Below, piece after piece: positions 24,741 to 33,615 of a stretch of 64,000 nt of DNA; positions within the stretch are counted from its first letter, which is position 1; every line of letters begins with the position of its first letter. The stretch is from Pseudooceanicola nanhaiensis (lineage in GTDB: Bacteria > Pseudomonadota > Alphaproteobacteria > Rhodobacterales > Rhodobacteraceae): the NCBI RefSeq assembly GCF_020171315.1, contig NZ_JAIUZP010000004.1:310001-374000 (forward strand), in the 5' to 3' direction. The notes beneath the pieces were generated by a model. It was not told where the DNA came from. It did no database searches and saw nothing but the letters and a program-made list of their open reading frames with translations. The translations under genes were made by a program, and so were the position numbers.

Positions 24741-24809
24741 GCAGGGGGCTGTCTGCCCCCCACGGGGCCTGCGGCCCCTCCCCCCGAGGATATTTTTGAA
24801 ACGAAAAAA
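24741..24809 (+). repeat. Dispersed GC-rich intergenic element, copy A (forward)
   Basis: The element has three parts: an inverted repeat GCAGGGGGCTGTCTGCCCCC, a second short hairpin (ACGGGGCC-TGC-GGCCCC) and the conserved tail CCCCCGAGGATATTTTTG. The same plan occurs at 33426-33489, in reverse at 33513-33577 and in reverse at 43471-43540. It resembles a REP-type repeat and is expected to fold as RNA or single-stranded DNA. Confidence 0.75.
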
Positions 24810-24853
24810 GGGGGCGACGGGAGAGACGACGGGGCGGGTGTTTTACGGCCATG

Positions 24854-24882
24854 AAAAAACCCCCACCCGTCCGGGTGGGGGT
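24854..24882 (-). terminator. Rho-independent terminator of nrdJ (minus strand)
   Basis: Read on the minus strand, ACCCCCACCCG (24882-24872) pairs with CGGGTGGGGGT (24869-24859) and is followed by six T (24859-24854). It lies about 130 bp past the nrdJ stop and faces the ilvD terminator, separating the two converging transcripts. Confidence 0.88.
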
Positions 24883-24974
24883 CAGTCCTGCCGACCAGAG
24901 AGTTGAATACCGCCCGGTTGCTCGCCTGTAAGCCTGGCCGGCGCGGGGCGCGGCGCACCGCTCCCCTGATCTCT

Positions 24975-25009
24975 GCGCGCCCCCGGGGTCTTGGGTCCCG
25001 GGGGCGCGC
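24975..25009 (-). other. 13-bp perfect stem directly after the nrdJ stop codon
   Basis: GCGCGCCCCCGGG (24975-24987) and CCCGGGGGCGCGC (24997-25009) form a perfect stem with a 9-nt loop, 4 bp beyond the nrdJ coding region. It has no T-tract on the minus strand; with the true terminator farther on, it probably protects the 3' end of the mRNA. Confidence 0.6.
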
Positions 25010-25013
25010 GCCT

Positions 25014-28000
25014 TCAGCTGCAGCCCGAGGTGGCGCCGCAGGTGTTGCACTTCATGCAGGTGCCGTTGCGCACCAGCGTGTAATTTCCGCAATCGCCGCA
25101 GGCCTCGCCCTCGTAGCCCTGCATCTTGGCCTTGGCCCGCGCGTCCATTGAGACCGCGCCGGAGGCCAGCGCCGTGCTGCCGCTGGCGGTGGCCGCCGTG
25201 CTGGCCGCACGGGTTTCGGGTACCAGGGTCTGCAGCGCCGCCGTCGCATCGCCCGAGAAGGCGGTGGCCCCGGCATAGCCGCCCTGAAGCACCACCAGTT
25301 CCTGCGGCAGACGCTTGCGCAGATAGCCGGTGGAGCTGACCTGCTTCAGCATCTCCAGCGAGGCATTGGCGGTTTCCTCGCGCAGTTCGCTGACGTTGGA
25401 GACACCCTCTTTCGCATGGCCCTGTCCCAGGTCGTCGAAGGTGGTGCCCTGCGGCTTCACATGGGCGAGGTCCGTGCGGTCGAGGTAGGAGACCGCCAGT
25501 TCGCGGAAGATGTAGTCGAGGATCGACGTGGCGTTCTTGATGCTGTCGTTGCCCTGCACCATCCCCGCCGGTTCGAACTTGGTGAAGGTGAAGGCGTCGA
25601 CGAATTCCTCCAGCGGCACGCCGTATTGCAGGCCGACCGAGACCGCGATGGCGAAGTTGTTCATCATCGCCCGGAAGCCCGCGCCTTCCTTGTGCATGTC
25701 GATGAAGATCTCGCCAAGGGAGCCGTCGGAATATTCGCCGGTGCGCAGGTAGACCTTGTGACCGCCCACCATCGCCTTCTGGGTATAGCCCTTGCGGCGG
25801 TCGGGCATCTTCTCGCGGCCGCGGGCCACTTCCTTGATGACCACCTTCTCGACGATCTTCTCGGCGAGGACGGCGGCCTTTTCCTGCGGGGTGCCGGTCT
25901 CGAGGATCTCGGCGGCCTCGTCGTCATCCTCCACCAGGGCTGCGGCCAGCGGCTGGGACAGTTTCGAGCCGTCGCGGTAGAGCGCGTTGGCCTTGATCCC
26001 CAGCGACCACGACAGCTCGTAAGCCTTCTGGCAGTCCTCGATGGTGGCGTTGTTGGGCATGTTGATCGTCTTGGAGATCGCGCCCGAGATGAAGCTCTGT
26101 GCCGCCGCCATCATGGTGATGTGGCTGTCGACCGAGAGGAAGCGCTTGCCCCGCTTGCCGCAGGCATTGGCGCAATCGAAGATCGCGTAATGCTCTTCGC
26201 GCAGGTGGGGCGCGCCTTCCAGCGTCATGGTCCCGCAGACGTGGTCGTTCGCAGCCTCGATGTCCTTCTTGGAGAAGCCGAGGTGACGCAGCAGGTCGAA
26301 GGTCGGATCGGTCAGCTTCTCTGCCGGGATGCCCAGCGGGCCGGTGCAGAACTCCGCCCCCAGCGTCCACTGGTTGAAGACGAAGCGGATGTCGAAGGCG
26401 GTGCCGAGGGCGGCCTCGATCTTCTCCAGCTCTGCCGGGCCGAAGCCGTGGCCGATGAGCGAGGTGTGGTTGATCCGGGGCGCATTGCCCAGGGTGCCGT
26501 GCCCCACCGCGTAGCCGATGATCTCCTCGATCTGGGCCGAGCCATAGCCCAGCTTCTCCAGCGCGGCAGGGACCGAGCGGTTGATGATCTTGAAGTAGCC
26601 GCCACCGGCGAGTTTCTTGAACTTCACCAGGGCGAAGTCAGGCTCGATCCCGGTGGTGTCGCAGTCCATGACGAGGCCGATCGTGCCGGTGGGCGCGATG
26701 ACCGAAACCTGCGCATTGCGATAGCCATGCTTCTCGCCCAGCGTCAGGGCGTTGTCCCAGGCCGCCGTGGCGCGGTCGATCAGGCGGGCATCTGGGCAGT
26801 TGGCGTGATCCAGCGCCACCGGCTTGATCGCCAGCTTCTCGTAGCCCTCGGACTTGCCATGGGCGGCGGTGCGGTGGTTGCGGATCACCCGCAGCATGTG
26901 GAAGGCGTTGCGCTCGTAGCCCGGGAAGGTGCCCAGCTCGCCCGCCATCTCGGCCGAGGTGGCATAGGCCACGCCGGTCATGATCGCGGTCAGCGCGCCG
27001 CAGAGCGCCCGGCCCTCGTCGCTGTCATAGCCGAAGCCCATATTCATCAGCAGGCCGCCGATGTTGGCATAGCCAAGCCCGAGGGTGCGGAAGTCATAGG
27101 ACAGCTGGGCGATTTCCTTGGAGGGGAACTGCGCCATCAGCACCGAGATTTCCAGCGTCACGGTCCACAGACGGGTGGCATGCTCGTAGTCCTCGACCTG
27201 GAACACGCCGTCCTTGAGGAAGGTCAGCAGGTTCATGGAGGCAAGGTTGCAGGCCGTGTCGTCGAGGAACATGTACTCGGAGCACGGGTTGGAGCCGCGG
27301 ATTTCCCCGTCTTCCGGGCAGGTGTGCCAGGCGTTGACGGTGTCGTGGTACTGGATGCCCGGATCGGCACAGGCCCATGCCGCGTGGCCGATGTCTTCCC
27401 AGAGGTCGCGCGCCTTGATGGTCTTGGCGATCTTGCCGTCGGTGCGGTTGATCAGCGCCCAGTCGGCATCGTCTTCGACGGCCTTCAGGAAGGCATCGGT
27501 GACGCGGACGGAGTTGTTGGAGTTCTGCCCCGAGACCGAGGCATAGGCCTCGCTGTCCCAGTCGGTGTCGTAGGTCGGGAACTCGATGCTGTCATAGCCC
27601 TGCTTGGCGTAATCCAGCACGCGCTTGATGTAGGTCTCGGGGATCGAGCAGCTCTTGGCCGCGCGGATCGCCTTCTTCAGCCCTGCGTTCTCGGCCGGGT
27701 CATAGGCGGCCTCGGCGCTGCCGTCCCACTCGCGGATCGCCGCGAAGATGTGGTTCAGCTGCTTCTCGTGCATCTTGGAACCGGCGACGATGGAGGCAAC
27801 CTTCTGCTCCTCCTTCACCTTCCAGTTGATGTATTCCTGAATATCCGGGTGATCGGCATCGACGATCACCATCTTGGCGGCGCGTCGGGTTGTCCCCCCC
27901 GACTTGATTGCGCCCGCCGCACGATCCCCGATCTTCAGGAAGCCCATCAGACCGGAGGATTTGCCACCACCCGACAGTCTCTCACCTTCCGCACGGAGCG

Positions 28001-28688
28001 ATGAGAAGTTTGTGCCCGTTCCCGAGCCGTATTTGAACAGGCGCGCCTCGCGCACCCAGAGATCCATGATGCCGCCATCGCCCACGAGATCATCCGCAAC
28101 GGACTGGATGAAACAGGCGTGGGGCTGGGGATGTTCGTAGGCCGAGGCCGACTTGGTCAGTTTCCCCGACACGTGATCGACGTAGTAGTGGCCCTGGCTG
28201 GGGCCGTCGATGCCATAGGCCCAGTGCAGGCCGGTGTTGAACCACTGCGGGCTGTTGGGCGCCGCGCGCTGCGTCGCCAGCATGAAGCGCATCTCGTCGT
28301 AATAGGCGCGGGCGTCCTCCTCGGTGGAGAAATAGCCGCCCTTCCAGCCCCAGTAGGTCCATGCGCCGGCGAGGCGGTCAAAGACCTGTTTGGCCGAGGT
28401 TTCGCCGCCGATCGCGGTGTCGGCCTTCGCAGGGACAGAGCGCCAGAGGAACTCGGGCACGCCCTTCTCGCGGACCTTCTTCACCTCTGCGGGCACGCCC
28501 GCCTTGCGGAAATATTTTTGGGCGATGACGTCGCTTGCGACCTGGCTCCAGCCCGCGGGAATTTCGACGTCGTCGAGACGGAAGACGATGGTCCCGTCCG
28601 GATTGCGGATTTCGGAAGCGGTCGTGATGAACTCCAGCTCCGCGTAAGCGTCCTGCCCGGCCTTGGTAAACTTACGTTCGATCTGCAT
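25014..28688 (-). CDS. nrdJ: Adenosylcobalamin-dependent (class II) ribonucleotide reductase
   Basis: This 1224-residue enzyme makes deoxyribonucleotides using adenosylcobalamin to generate the thiyl radical, and so works with or without oxygen. The active-site segment [20 protein letters not shown] is visible in the middle of the protein, and there is a [15 protein letters not shown] block later. The C-terminal tail, after an Ala/Thr/Ser-rich linker, carries a zinc-ribbon-like set of CxxC motifs (CGDCG, CMKC, CGATSGC) that shuttles reducing equivalents. The size matches the long NrdJ forms of alphaproteobacteria (about 1200). Two NrdR-type boxes lie on its promoter. No class I nrdAB genes appear in the window. 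Confidence 0.96.
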   Translation of the reverse strand: MQIERKFTKAGQDAYAELEFITTASEIRNPDGTIVFRLDDVEIPAGWSQVASDVIAQKYFRKAGVPAEVKKVREKGVPEFLWRSVPAKADTAIGGETSAKQVFDRLAGAWTYWGWKGGYFSTEEDARAYYDEMRFMLATQRAAPNSPQWFNTGLHWAYGIDGPSQGHYYVDHVSGKLTKSASAYEHPQPHACFIQSVADDLVGDGGIMDLWVREARLFKYGSGTGTNFSSLRAEGERLSGGGKSSGLMGFLKIGDRAAGAIKSGGTTRRAAKMVIVDADHPDIQEYINWKVKEEQKVASIVAGSKMHEKQLNHIFAAIREWDGSAEAAYDPAENAGLKKAIRAAKSCSIPETYIKRVLDYAKQGYDSIEFPTYDTDWDSEAYASVSGQNSNNSVRVTDAFLKAVEDDADWALINRTDGKIAKTIKARDLWEDIGHAAWACADPGIQYHDTVNAWHTCPEDGEIRGSNPCSEYMFLDDTACNLASMNLLTFLKDGVFQVEDYEHATRLWTVTLEISVLMAQFPSKEIAQLSYDFRTLGLGYANIGGLLMNMGFGYDSDEGRALCGALTAIMTGVAYATSAEMAGELGTFPGYERNAFHMLRVIRNHRTAAHGKSEGYEKLAIKPVALDHANCPDARLIDRATAAWDNALTLGEKHGYRNAQVSVIAPTGTIGLVMDCDTTGIEPDFALVKFKKLAGGGYFKIINRSVPAALEKLGYGSAQIEEIIGYAVGHGTLGNAPRINHTSLIGHGFGPAELEKIEAALGTAFDIRFVFNQWTLGAEFCTGPLGIPAEKLTDPTFDLLRHLGFSKKDIEAANDHVCGTMTLEGAPHLREEHYAIFDCANACGKRGKRFLSVDSHITMMAAAQSFISGAISKTINMPNNATIEDCQKAYELSWSLGIKANALYRDGSKLSQPLAAALVEDDDEAAEILETGTPQEKAAVLAEKIVEKVVIKEVARGREKMPDRRKGYTQKAMVGGHKVYLRTGEYSDGSLGEIFIDMHKEGAGFRAMMNNFAIAVSVGLQYGVPLEEFVDAFTFTKFEPAGMVQGNDSIKNATSILDYIFRELAVSYLDRTDLAHVKPQGTTFDDLGQGHAKEGVSNVSELREETANASLEMLKQVSSTGYLRKRLPQELVVLQGGYAGATAFSGDATAALQTLVPETRAASTAATASGSTALASGAVSMDARAKAKMQGYEGEACGDCGNYTLVRNGTCMKCNTCGATSGCS

Positions 28689-28855
28689 TGCAAAAGTGCC
28701 CCTAGAATCCCGTTGTCTGCCTCAACCGCTTTCTGACGGCCGGTTGTCCGGTCTTTGGACACGGGGGGACGAATGCCGCCGCGGCGCACGCCCCGGGGCC
28801 ATTTCCTCGTACTGGAAACACTGAACTGAGATGACTGTCCCAACGCATCCGGTCG

Positions 28856-28902
28856 ACACTAAATCTGGTGCTCTTCTGACCGGTCTCTACAATTTGATGT
28901 GA
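28856..28902 (-). promoter_or_regulatory. Two NrdR boxes upstream of nrdJ
   Basis: ACACTAAATCTGGTGC (28856-28871) and CTACAATTTGATGTGA (28887-28902) both resemble the 16-bp NrdR consensus acaCwATATaTwGtgt; the first is the closer match. Their centres are 31 bp apart, that is three helical turns, which is the spacing known for cooperative NrdR repression. The second box overlaps the predicted -10 element, so binding of NrdR-dATP should block transcription. Confidence 0.75.
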
Positions 28903-28920
28903 TAACACCTAGAGGGTCAA
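28892..28920 (-). promoter_or_regulatory. Predicted nrdJ promoter
   Basis: On the minus strand, TTGACC (28920-28915) and TCAAAT (28897-28892) are separated by 17 bp and would give a transcript with a leader of about 195 nt before the nrdJ start. The -10 lies within the second NrdR box. I looked for a cobalamin riboswitch in the leader and did not find one. Confidence 0.55.
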
Positions 28921-29266
28921 CCGAATTTTGAGATTCTTTGCTCTTGACCAGCCACGCCCTGCAAAAGGCGATTCTGCGCCTCCGGGGAGGTCTGGGAAAG
29001 CCTTTGAGAAACCATGTTTTTCGGGAAAATCCGGCGCGATGCGGTAGCAAGACAAGGGGTGGACGCGCGCCCTGCCCCGGCCCTGTGCGCCTGCTGCCCC
29101 GCGCTGAATTGCCCGAAATCGCGGCGTTTTGCGGGCACCATATCTGGGGATAAACCGCGGGCCCGCACCAGATCGGCCCGCAGGGCTGGTTACCCACAGG
29201 CTGTGGACGACTCATCCGCGCCCGCAGGGGCGGCGGCGTTGGTGCATATCTTGTGGAAGGAAGAAG
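28921..29266. other. Intergenic stretch between nrdJ promoter and tRNA-Pro
   Basis: This 346-bp stretch contains no convincing gene. The notable feature is the sequence TTACCCACAGGCTGTGGACGA (29190-29210), in which CCACAG and CTGTGG form a perfect palindrome around one G; the two halves resemble degenerate DnaA boxes placed head to head. The 3' trailer of tRNA-Pro also lies here. Confidence 0.4.
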
Positions 29267-29343
29267 TGGTCGGGGCGGCGAGATTCGAACTCACGACCCC
29301 CTGTACCCAAAACAGGTGCGCTACCAGACTGCGCTACGCCCCG
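29267..29343 (-). tRNA. tRNA-Pro (anticodon UGG)
   Basis: The 77-nt minus-strand gene begins CGGGGCG and ends CGCCCCGACCA with an encoded CCA; the seven acceptor pairs are perfect. The anticodon loop TTTGGGT gives TGG, decoding CCA/CCG-type proline codons. The D-arm (AGCGCAGTCTGGTAGCGC) and T-arm (GAGTTCGAATCTC) are canonical. Confidence 0.96.
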
Positions 29344-29370
29344 GACCGTGGGAGGTCTCTATCCTGCCGG

Positions 29371-29970
29371 TCAGGATTTGAAAAGCGACATTTGCCCTGC
29401 GCCCTGCCCGAAGGTTTCCGGCGCCCGCAGGCGGAGCGCCTGCGATACGAGGGCAACCAGCCGCGGCAGCGGGCGGCCGCCGTTCAGGCGCAGGACGGGG
29501 CAATCCTGCTGCATCAGCCAGAGTTCGTGCTGGTGTCGGCTGCGGCCGTGGAACCCGGGATCGTCGTATCGAGCCGCCCAGTCCCGGAAGCCGCTGTGGA
29601 TCGCGTGCATATCCCCGCCCGGCGCGATGCGGTCGCCAAAGCGGCTCCGCTCGCGCGCCTCGAGGCGCGACAGCCGGACCGAGGTGGCCGTGCAGAGGAA
29701 CACGATCAGGTCGGCCTCCTCGATCAGGGGATCGCCCCAGCCGTCGAAGGAGCCGCTCATCACCCAGCCCGCCGCGCCGCGATCGGCCTCGATCATGCGG
29801 ATGCGATCCAGAACCGGGCGGTGGTGGGTATAGGGGGGATCGGTGGGGAGCCAGAAGTAGTCGTCCACATCGAGATGCGGCACGGTCCAGGCCCGCGCCA
29901 GGTGCTGGCCGAGTGTCGTCACGCCGGAGCAGGCCGCGCCGGTCAGGTATATGCGGGGCTCGATAGACAT
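29371..29970 (-). CDS. Nucleotide/adenylate kinase-like P-loop protein
   Basis: This 199-residue protein looks like a small P-loop kinase of the AAA_17/adenylate-kinase-like group. The N-terminus IYLTGAACSGVTTLGQHLA corresponds to a Walker A loop, but the usual GK(S/T) reads GVT, lacking the lysine. A Walker B-like strand, ADLIVFLCT, and an Arg-rich lid region (LSRLEARERSRFG) follow. Related proteins in many bacteria use GxSGSGTTT in the same place, so loss of the lysine does not by itself prove inactivity. It is flanked by tRNA-Pro and a DUF192 gene; no pathway is suggested. Confidence 0.65.
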   Translation of the reverse strand: MSIEPRIYLTGAACSGVTTLGQHLARAWTVPHLDVDDYFWLPTDPPYTHHRPVLDRIRMIEADRGAAGWVMSGSFDGWGDPLIEEADLIVFLCTATSVRLSRLEARERSRFGDRIAPGGDMHAIHSGFRDWAARYDDPGFHGRSRHQHELWLMQQDCPVLRLNGGRPLPRLVALVSQALRLRAPETFGQGAGQMSLFKS

Positions 29971-30109
29971 GACAATTTGATAGAACCGCGCCGCTCATGC
30001 TGCAAGTGCGCAGTATAGCGCAGCTGCATTGCAGCAAACGCCCGCCCCTCTGGGCCGGGGATCGGTGTCTGTCAGGATGGACCGTTGGGAACGGGCCGCC
30101 CCGGCCCTG

Positions 30110-30619
30110 TCAGCAGGGCCAGGCCGCCTTGTCCTGCGGGATCGCCGGGTGGCGCAGCTGGCTGCCCGGGACGATCCCCATGGCGGCGGCCAGACCGCCG
30201 TTGATCTCCAGCACGAACTGGATCCCGGCGCCGCCGGGCAGCGGCGTGTCGTCGTGCGGCTTGGCCTCGGCCGCGATGCGCTGCACCGTGCCGGTGGCAT
30301 CCATGTAGATGATATCCAGCGGGATCAGCGTGTTGCGCATCCAGAAGGCCACGTCCGGCTGGGGCATCGGGTAGACGAAGAGCATCCCGTGGCTCATGCG
30401 CATGGAGGGCCGGTTCATCAGGCCCTTGGCCCGTTCCCCCGGCGACTGCGCCAGTTCGACCGAGAACCGCGCGGTGCCCCAGTCGCCGCGCAGCTGCACC
30501 GCATCCTGGCGGCACTGCGCCTGCGGCTCCTGCTGGGCGGTCACGGGCGCGGCTGTCGCGGCCGACAGCCCCGCCCCTGCAAGACAAAGCCCCAAACTCA
30601 GGGCGATCCGACGGATCAT
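30110..30619 (-). CDS. DUF192-family exported protein
   Basis: This 169-residue protein has an N-terminal signal peptide (hydrophobic about residues 5-24, ending near ATAAPVTA) followed by a full DUF192 domain: SPGERAKGLMNRPSM, GMLFVYP, FWMRNTLIPLDIIYMD and the closing FVLEINGG block. DUF192 proteins are small beta-rolls of unknown function, often near cold-shock genes in alphaproteobacteria. Its start overlaps the stop of the cold-shock gene (30616-30619, ATGA), so the two are coupled. Confidence 0.87.
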   Translation of the reverse strand: MIRRIALSLGLCLAGAGLSAATAAPVTAQQEPQAQCRQDAVQLRGDWGTARFSVELAQSPGERAKGLMNRPSMRMSHGMLFVYPMPQPDVAFWMRNTLIPLDIIYMDATGTVQRIAAEAKPHDDTPLPGGAGIQFVLEINGGLAAAMGIVPGSQLRHPAIPQDKAAWPC

Positions 30620-31200
30620 ACGCTCGTTACCACTGTCGTGCCTTCCTTGGTGGCCGCTTCCCAGGCGAATATCTGAGTCGCCATGCGGCCACGGCGTCCT
30701 TCCATGATCCGCATCGCGAGCGCCTCGCCCGGTTGCAGGTCTGCCAGACCCGACGCGCGCAGCACTTCGACATGGATGAAGACATCTTCAGGCCGTCCGA
30801 AGACATTTGCAAACCCGAAGCCTTTCACCTTGTCGAACCACTTCACCCGTGCAGGTTCCAGCGGTGCCGCGGCCAGGTCTTCGGGTGCGAGACTCTGAAA
30901 GTCCTCCAGCACCGCCGCCTGGCTCTGCGGGATCTCGATATCGAGAAGCTCCGTCGCCTGCACGCCCCGCGCGGTCTGCTGGGCCATGATGGTGACCCGC
31001 GCCGCATCGGCAATCGTGCTTTGACCGAAGTTCCTCAATACGTTCGCATGTAGCAGGATGTCAGGGCCACCCTCGTCAGACACAACAAATCCGAAGCCAC
31101 GCGCCGGATCAAACCACTTAACAACCCCCGTCATCCTACGGATATCACTTCCGCGTTCCGTCAATCCTCTTACCTTCTTTTCTTGGCTCACATCTCCCAC
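30616..31200 (-). CDS. Tandem cold-shock-domain protein
   Basis: This protein of up to 194 residues contains two cold-shock domains. The first (about residues 24-90) has VVKWFDPARGFGFV and DILLHANVLR; the second (about 120-185) has RVKWFDKVKGFGFA and DVFIHVEVLR, both with the RNP1/RNP2 aromatic residues that bind single-stranded nucleic acid. The linker is acidic. The most upstream start is a GTG at 31200 with a GGTGGGAG neighbourhood; an ATG at 31134, just before the first domain, is a realistic alternative because no start has a well-spaced ribosome-binding site. Double-domain forms are typical of Rhodobacterales and act as RNA chaperones. Confidence 0.88.
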   Translation of the reverse strand: MGDVSQEKKVRGLTERGSDIRRMTGVVKWFDPARGFGFVVSDEGGPDILLHANVLRNFGQSTIADAARVTIMAQQTARGVQATELLDIEIPQSQAAVLEDFQSLAPEDLAAAPLEPARVKWFDKVKGFGFANVFGRPEDVFIHVEVLRASGLADLQPGEALAMRIMEGRRGRMATQIFAWEAATKEGTTVVTSV

Positions 31201-31331
31201 CGTAAGCCGGGGGAAATTACCTCTAAATCAGTGCTCAGCGCGACATGGCTGCATGAGATCGTCACGTTAAGTGACTTTTTTGCCTAAGCCGGCTTACTTT
31301 CGCCTCATGCACGAGCCTGATTTGAGCCTCG
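31201..31331 (-). promoter_or_regulatory. Upstream region of the cold-shock/DUF192 operon with inverted repeats
   Basis: The 131-bp region between pdxH and the cold-shock gene is AT-rich for this window. It contains GTCAC-GTTAA-GTGAC (31261-31275), followed on the plus strand by six T, and a perfect palindrome TAAGCCGGCTTA (31285-31296). These may be operators or structured leader RNA involved in cold induction; no specific factor can be named. Confidence 0.4.
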
Positions 31332-31937
31332 TCAAGGGTTCAGACGTATAGTTGACCACGGATCTTCCTTTGTGGGGCGGGTCCAGCGGAAGCGGTCATG
31401 AAGACGAAACGCCCCGTCGGCCCAGAATTCGATTTCAACCGGAGTGAGCCGGTAACCCCCCCAAAACGTCGGACGGGACGGATTGGTTCCCTTCTGCGCC
31501 GTGATTTTTGCGACCTCGGCCATCAGCGCCCCGCGCGAGGACAGCGGCTGCGACTGGTGCGAGGCCCAGGCCCCCAGCCGCGATTTCAGCGAGCGGGAGG
31601 CGTAGTAGGCGTCCGCCTGCTCTCCATCTTCCCGGGTGACCGTGCCGCGCACCCGGATCTGCCGGCGCAGCGTCTTGGAGTGCCAGACGAAGGCCGCCTT
31701 CCCTGCCCCGTCGATTTCCTGAGCCTTTACGCTGGTATAATTGGTGTAGAACACAAAGGCCGCGTCCTCGATCTCCTTCAGCAGGACCATGCGCACGTTG
31801 GGCAGACCGTCGGCATTGACCGTCGACAGCGCGATCGCGTTCGGGTCGTTCGGCTCGGTCTTCTCGGCCTCGGCCAGCCAGCTGCGGGCCAGCACGAAGG
31901 GATCATCGCCCGCAAAAATTCCTTCCCTGTCGGCCAT
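31332..31937 (-). CDS. pdxH: Pyridoxamine 5'-phosphate oxidase
   Basis: This 201-residue FMN enzyme oxidises pyridoxamine or pyridoxine 5'-phosphate to pyridoxal 5'-phosphate. Characteristic segments are [22 protein letters not shown] (N-terminal third), [28 protein letters not shown] and the C-terminal dimer motif [14 protein letters not shown] followed by HDRFRW. The start at 31937 is chosen because AGGATAGCAGG precedes it and the longer upstream extension has no homologous look. It is divergent from fabI. Confidence 0.93.
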   Translation of the reverse strand: MADREGIFAGDDPFVLARSWLAEAEKTEPNDPNAIALSTVNADGLPNVRMVLLKEIEDAAFVFYTNYTSVKAQEIDGAGKAAFVWHSKTLRRQIRVRGTVTREDGEQADAYYASRSLKSRLGAWASHQSQPLSSRGALMAEVAKITAQKGTNPSRPTFWGGYRLTPVEIEFWADGAFRLHDRFRWTRPTKEDPWSTIRLNP

Positions 31938-32080
31938 CCTGCTATCCTTTCCGAAAATCACATAGGCGCCAGTGCGGGGCTGCAGAGCCGGCACCGGCAA
32001 AGTTAAAGCGCCGGTCTTGATGCCCCATCGCCAATCGCCTAAAGGATTTCCACCGGGAATGACAGGTCGGAGAAGAGCAG

Positions 32081-32887
32081 ATGTCCAACAACCTGATGGC
32101 AGGCAAGCGCGGTCTTATCATGGGCCTTGCGAACGATAAGTCCATCGCATGGGGCATCGCCAAGGCCTGCGCCGACGCTGGTGCAGAGCTGGCGTTCAGC
32201 TACATGGGGGATCAGTTCAAGAAGCGGGTGATCCCGCTGGCGGAACAACTGGGGGTGGAACACCTCTATGATTGCGACGTCTCCTCGGACGAAAGCATCG
32301 ACGCCTGCTTCGCGGCGCTCGAGAAGGACTGGGGCACGATCGACTTCATCGTCCACGCCATCGGCTTCTCGGACAAGAACGAGCTGCGCGGGCGCTACGT
32401 CGACACCAGCCGCGGCAACTTCAAGATGACGATGGACGTCTCGGTCTTCTCCTTCACTGCCGTGGCCAAGCGCGCAGAGAAGCTGATGCCGAACGGCGGC
32501 TCGATGCTGACGCTGACCTATTACGGCGCCGAACAGGTGATGCCGCACTACAACGTGATGGGCATCGCCAAGGCCGCGCTGGAAGCCTCCGTCATGTATC
32601 TGGCCGAGGACCTCGGCAAGGACGGCATCCGCGTGAACGCGATCTCGGCCGGCCCGATCAAGACGCTGGCGGCCTCCGGTATCGGCGATTTCCGCTACAT
32701 CCTGAAATGGAACGAACTGAACTCGCCGCTGCGCCGCAACGTGACGATCGAGGACGTCGGCAATGCCGCGCTCTACCTGCTGTCCGATCTGGGCCGCGGG
32801 ACCACCGGCGAGAACCTGCACGTGGACGCGGGCTACCACGTGGTCGGCATGAAGGCCGTCGACGCGCCCGATATCGACAAGAGCTGA
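32081..32887 (+). CDS. fabI: Enoyl-[acyl-carrier-protein] reductase (NADH)
   Basis: This 268-residue short-chain dehydrogenase catalyses the last step of fatty-acid elongation. Visible features are the FabI-type nucleotide site [17 protein letters not shown] near the N-terminus, [10 protein letters not shown], and the catalytic [18 protein letters not shown] segment with the Tyr and Lys of the Y-x6-K motif. It is the target of triclosan in related bacteria. GGAGAAGAG precedes the ATG. Its stop codon touches an 18-bp palindrome and gpt follows after 33 bp. Confidence 0.95.
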   Translation: MSNNLMAGKRGLIMGLANDKSIAWGIAKACADAGAELAFSYMGDQFKKRVIPLAEQLGVEHLYDCDVSSDESIDACFAALEKDWGTIDFIVHAIGFSDKNELRGRYVDTSRGNFKMTMDVSVFSFTAVAKRAEKLMPNGGSMLTLTYYGAEQVMPHYNVMGIAKAALEASVMYLAEDLGKDGIRVNAISAGPIKTLAASGIGDFRYILKWNELNSPLRRNVTIEDVGNAALYLLSDLGRGTTGENLHVDAGYHVVGMKAVDAPDIDKS

Positions 32888-32904
32888 GGGCCGCGCGCGG
32901 CCCT
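32887..32904 (+). other. 18-bp perfect palindrome between fabI and gpt
   Basis: AGGGCCGCG and CGCGGCCCT are contiguous reverse complements at 32887-32904, starting at the last base of the fabI stop codon and ending just before the gpt ribosome-binding site (AGGAGGA, 32909-32915). It may fold in the mRNA or bind a dimeric protein. Confidence 0.55.
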
Positions 32905-32920
32905 GCCAGGAGGACCAGTG

Positions 32921-33421
32921 ATGGACAAACTGCCCCACGAGAAAGGGTTCCACATCAGCTGGGACCAGATTCACCGCGACAGCCGCGCGCTTGCCTGGCG
33001 GCTGGACGGCCACGGGCCCGATGACGGCAACTGGCGCGCGGTGGTGGCGATCACCCGGGGCGGCATGGCCCCGGCGATGATCATCGCCCGCGAGCTCGAC
33101 ATCCGCACCGTCGATACGATCTCGGTCAAGAGCTACAACCACCAGAAGCAGATGGATGCCGTGGTGCTAAACGCCCCCGACGCCGAGCTGATGGGCGACG
33201 GCACCGGCGTGCTGGTGATCGACGACCTGGTGGACAGCGGCAAGACGCTGGAACTGGTGCGCAAGCTCTACCCTAAGGCGCATTTCGCAACCGTCTATGC
33301 CAAGCCCAAGGGCCGGCCGCAGGTCGACAGCTACATCACGGAAGTGAGCCAGGACACCTGGATCTTCTTCCCCTGGGACATGGCGATGCAATACGTCAAA
33401 CCCTACCGCGGGACCGACTGA
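32921..33421 (+). CDS. gpt: Xanthine-guanine phosphoribosyltransferase
   Basis: This 166-residue type I phosphoribosyltransferase salvages xanthine, guanine and hypoxanthine using PRPP. The PRPP-binding loop reads [13 protein letters not shown] (about residues 98-110), with [19 protein letters not shown] upstream and a C-terminal WIFFPWD typical of Gpt. The ATG at 32921 is chosen over the adjacent GTG at 32918 for spacing from AGGAGGA. It is probably cotranscribed with fabI. Confidence 0.9.
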   Translation: MDKLPHEKGFHISWDQIHRDSRALAWRLDGHGPDDGNWRAVVAITRGGMAPAMIIARELDIRTVDTISVKSYNHQKQMDAVVLNAPDAELMGDGTGVLVIDDLVDSGKTLELVRKLYPKAHFATVYAKPKGRPQVDSYITEVSQDTWIFFPWDMAMQYVKPYRGTD

Positions 33422-33425
33422 CCCT

Positions 33426-33489
33426 GCAGGGGGCTCTGCCCCCATTGCGCTGACGCGCAATGCCCCCGGAGGTATTCGGGGAAAGATGA
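33426..33489 (+). repeat. Dispersed GC-rich intergenic element, copy B1 (forward)
   Basis: The layout matches copy A: GCAGGGGGCTCTGCCCCC, then a central hairpin ATTGCGC-TGAC-GCGCAAT, then CCCCCGGAGGTATTCGGGGAAAGATGA. It follows the gpt stop by a few bases and forms the left half of an inverted pair with copy B2. Confidence 0.7.
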
Positions 33490-33512
33490 CAGCCGCAGCT
33501 GAGCGCCCCTGC

Positions 33513-33577
33513 CATCTTTCGCTCTGAAATATCCTCGGGGGGAGGCCCCGCAAGGGGCGGGGGGCAGACAGCCCCCC
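33513..33577 (-). repeat. Dispersed GC-rich intergenic element, copy B2 (reverse)
   Basis: In reverse orientation the element shows CATCTTTCGCTCTGAAATATCC, CTCGGGGGG, a central hairpin GGCCCCGC-AA-GGGGC and GGGGGGCAGACAGCCCCC. Together with copy B1 it gives a large inverted repeat separating gpt from the aminotransferase gene. Confidence 0.7.
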
Positions 33578-33615
33578 TCCCGTCCCCAAGGCCATTCCTC
33601 ACGCCGGAGACCGTC

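Noticed and set aside
28689-28891. A cobalamin riboswitch in the nrdJ leader.
   Set aside because: I looked for the conserved B12-box core and its terminal pairing on the minus strand and did not find them; the two NrdR boxes explain regulation better.
29190-29210. A replication origin at the DnaA-box-like palindrome.
   Set aside because: There is only one degenerate pair, no AT-rich unwinding region, and no dnaA, parAB or hemE-type neighbours.
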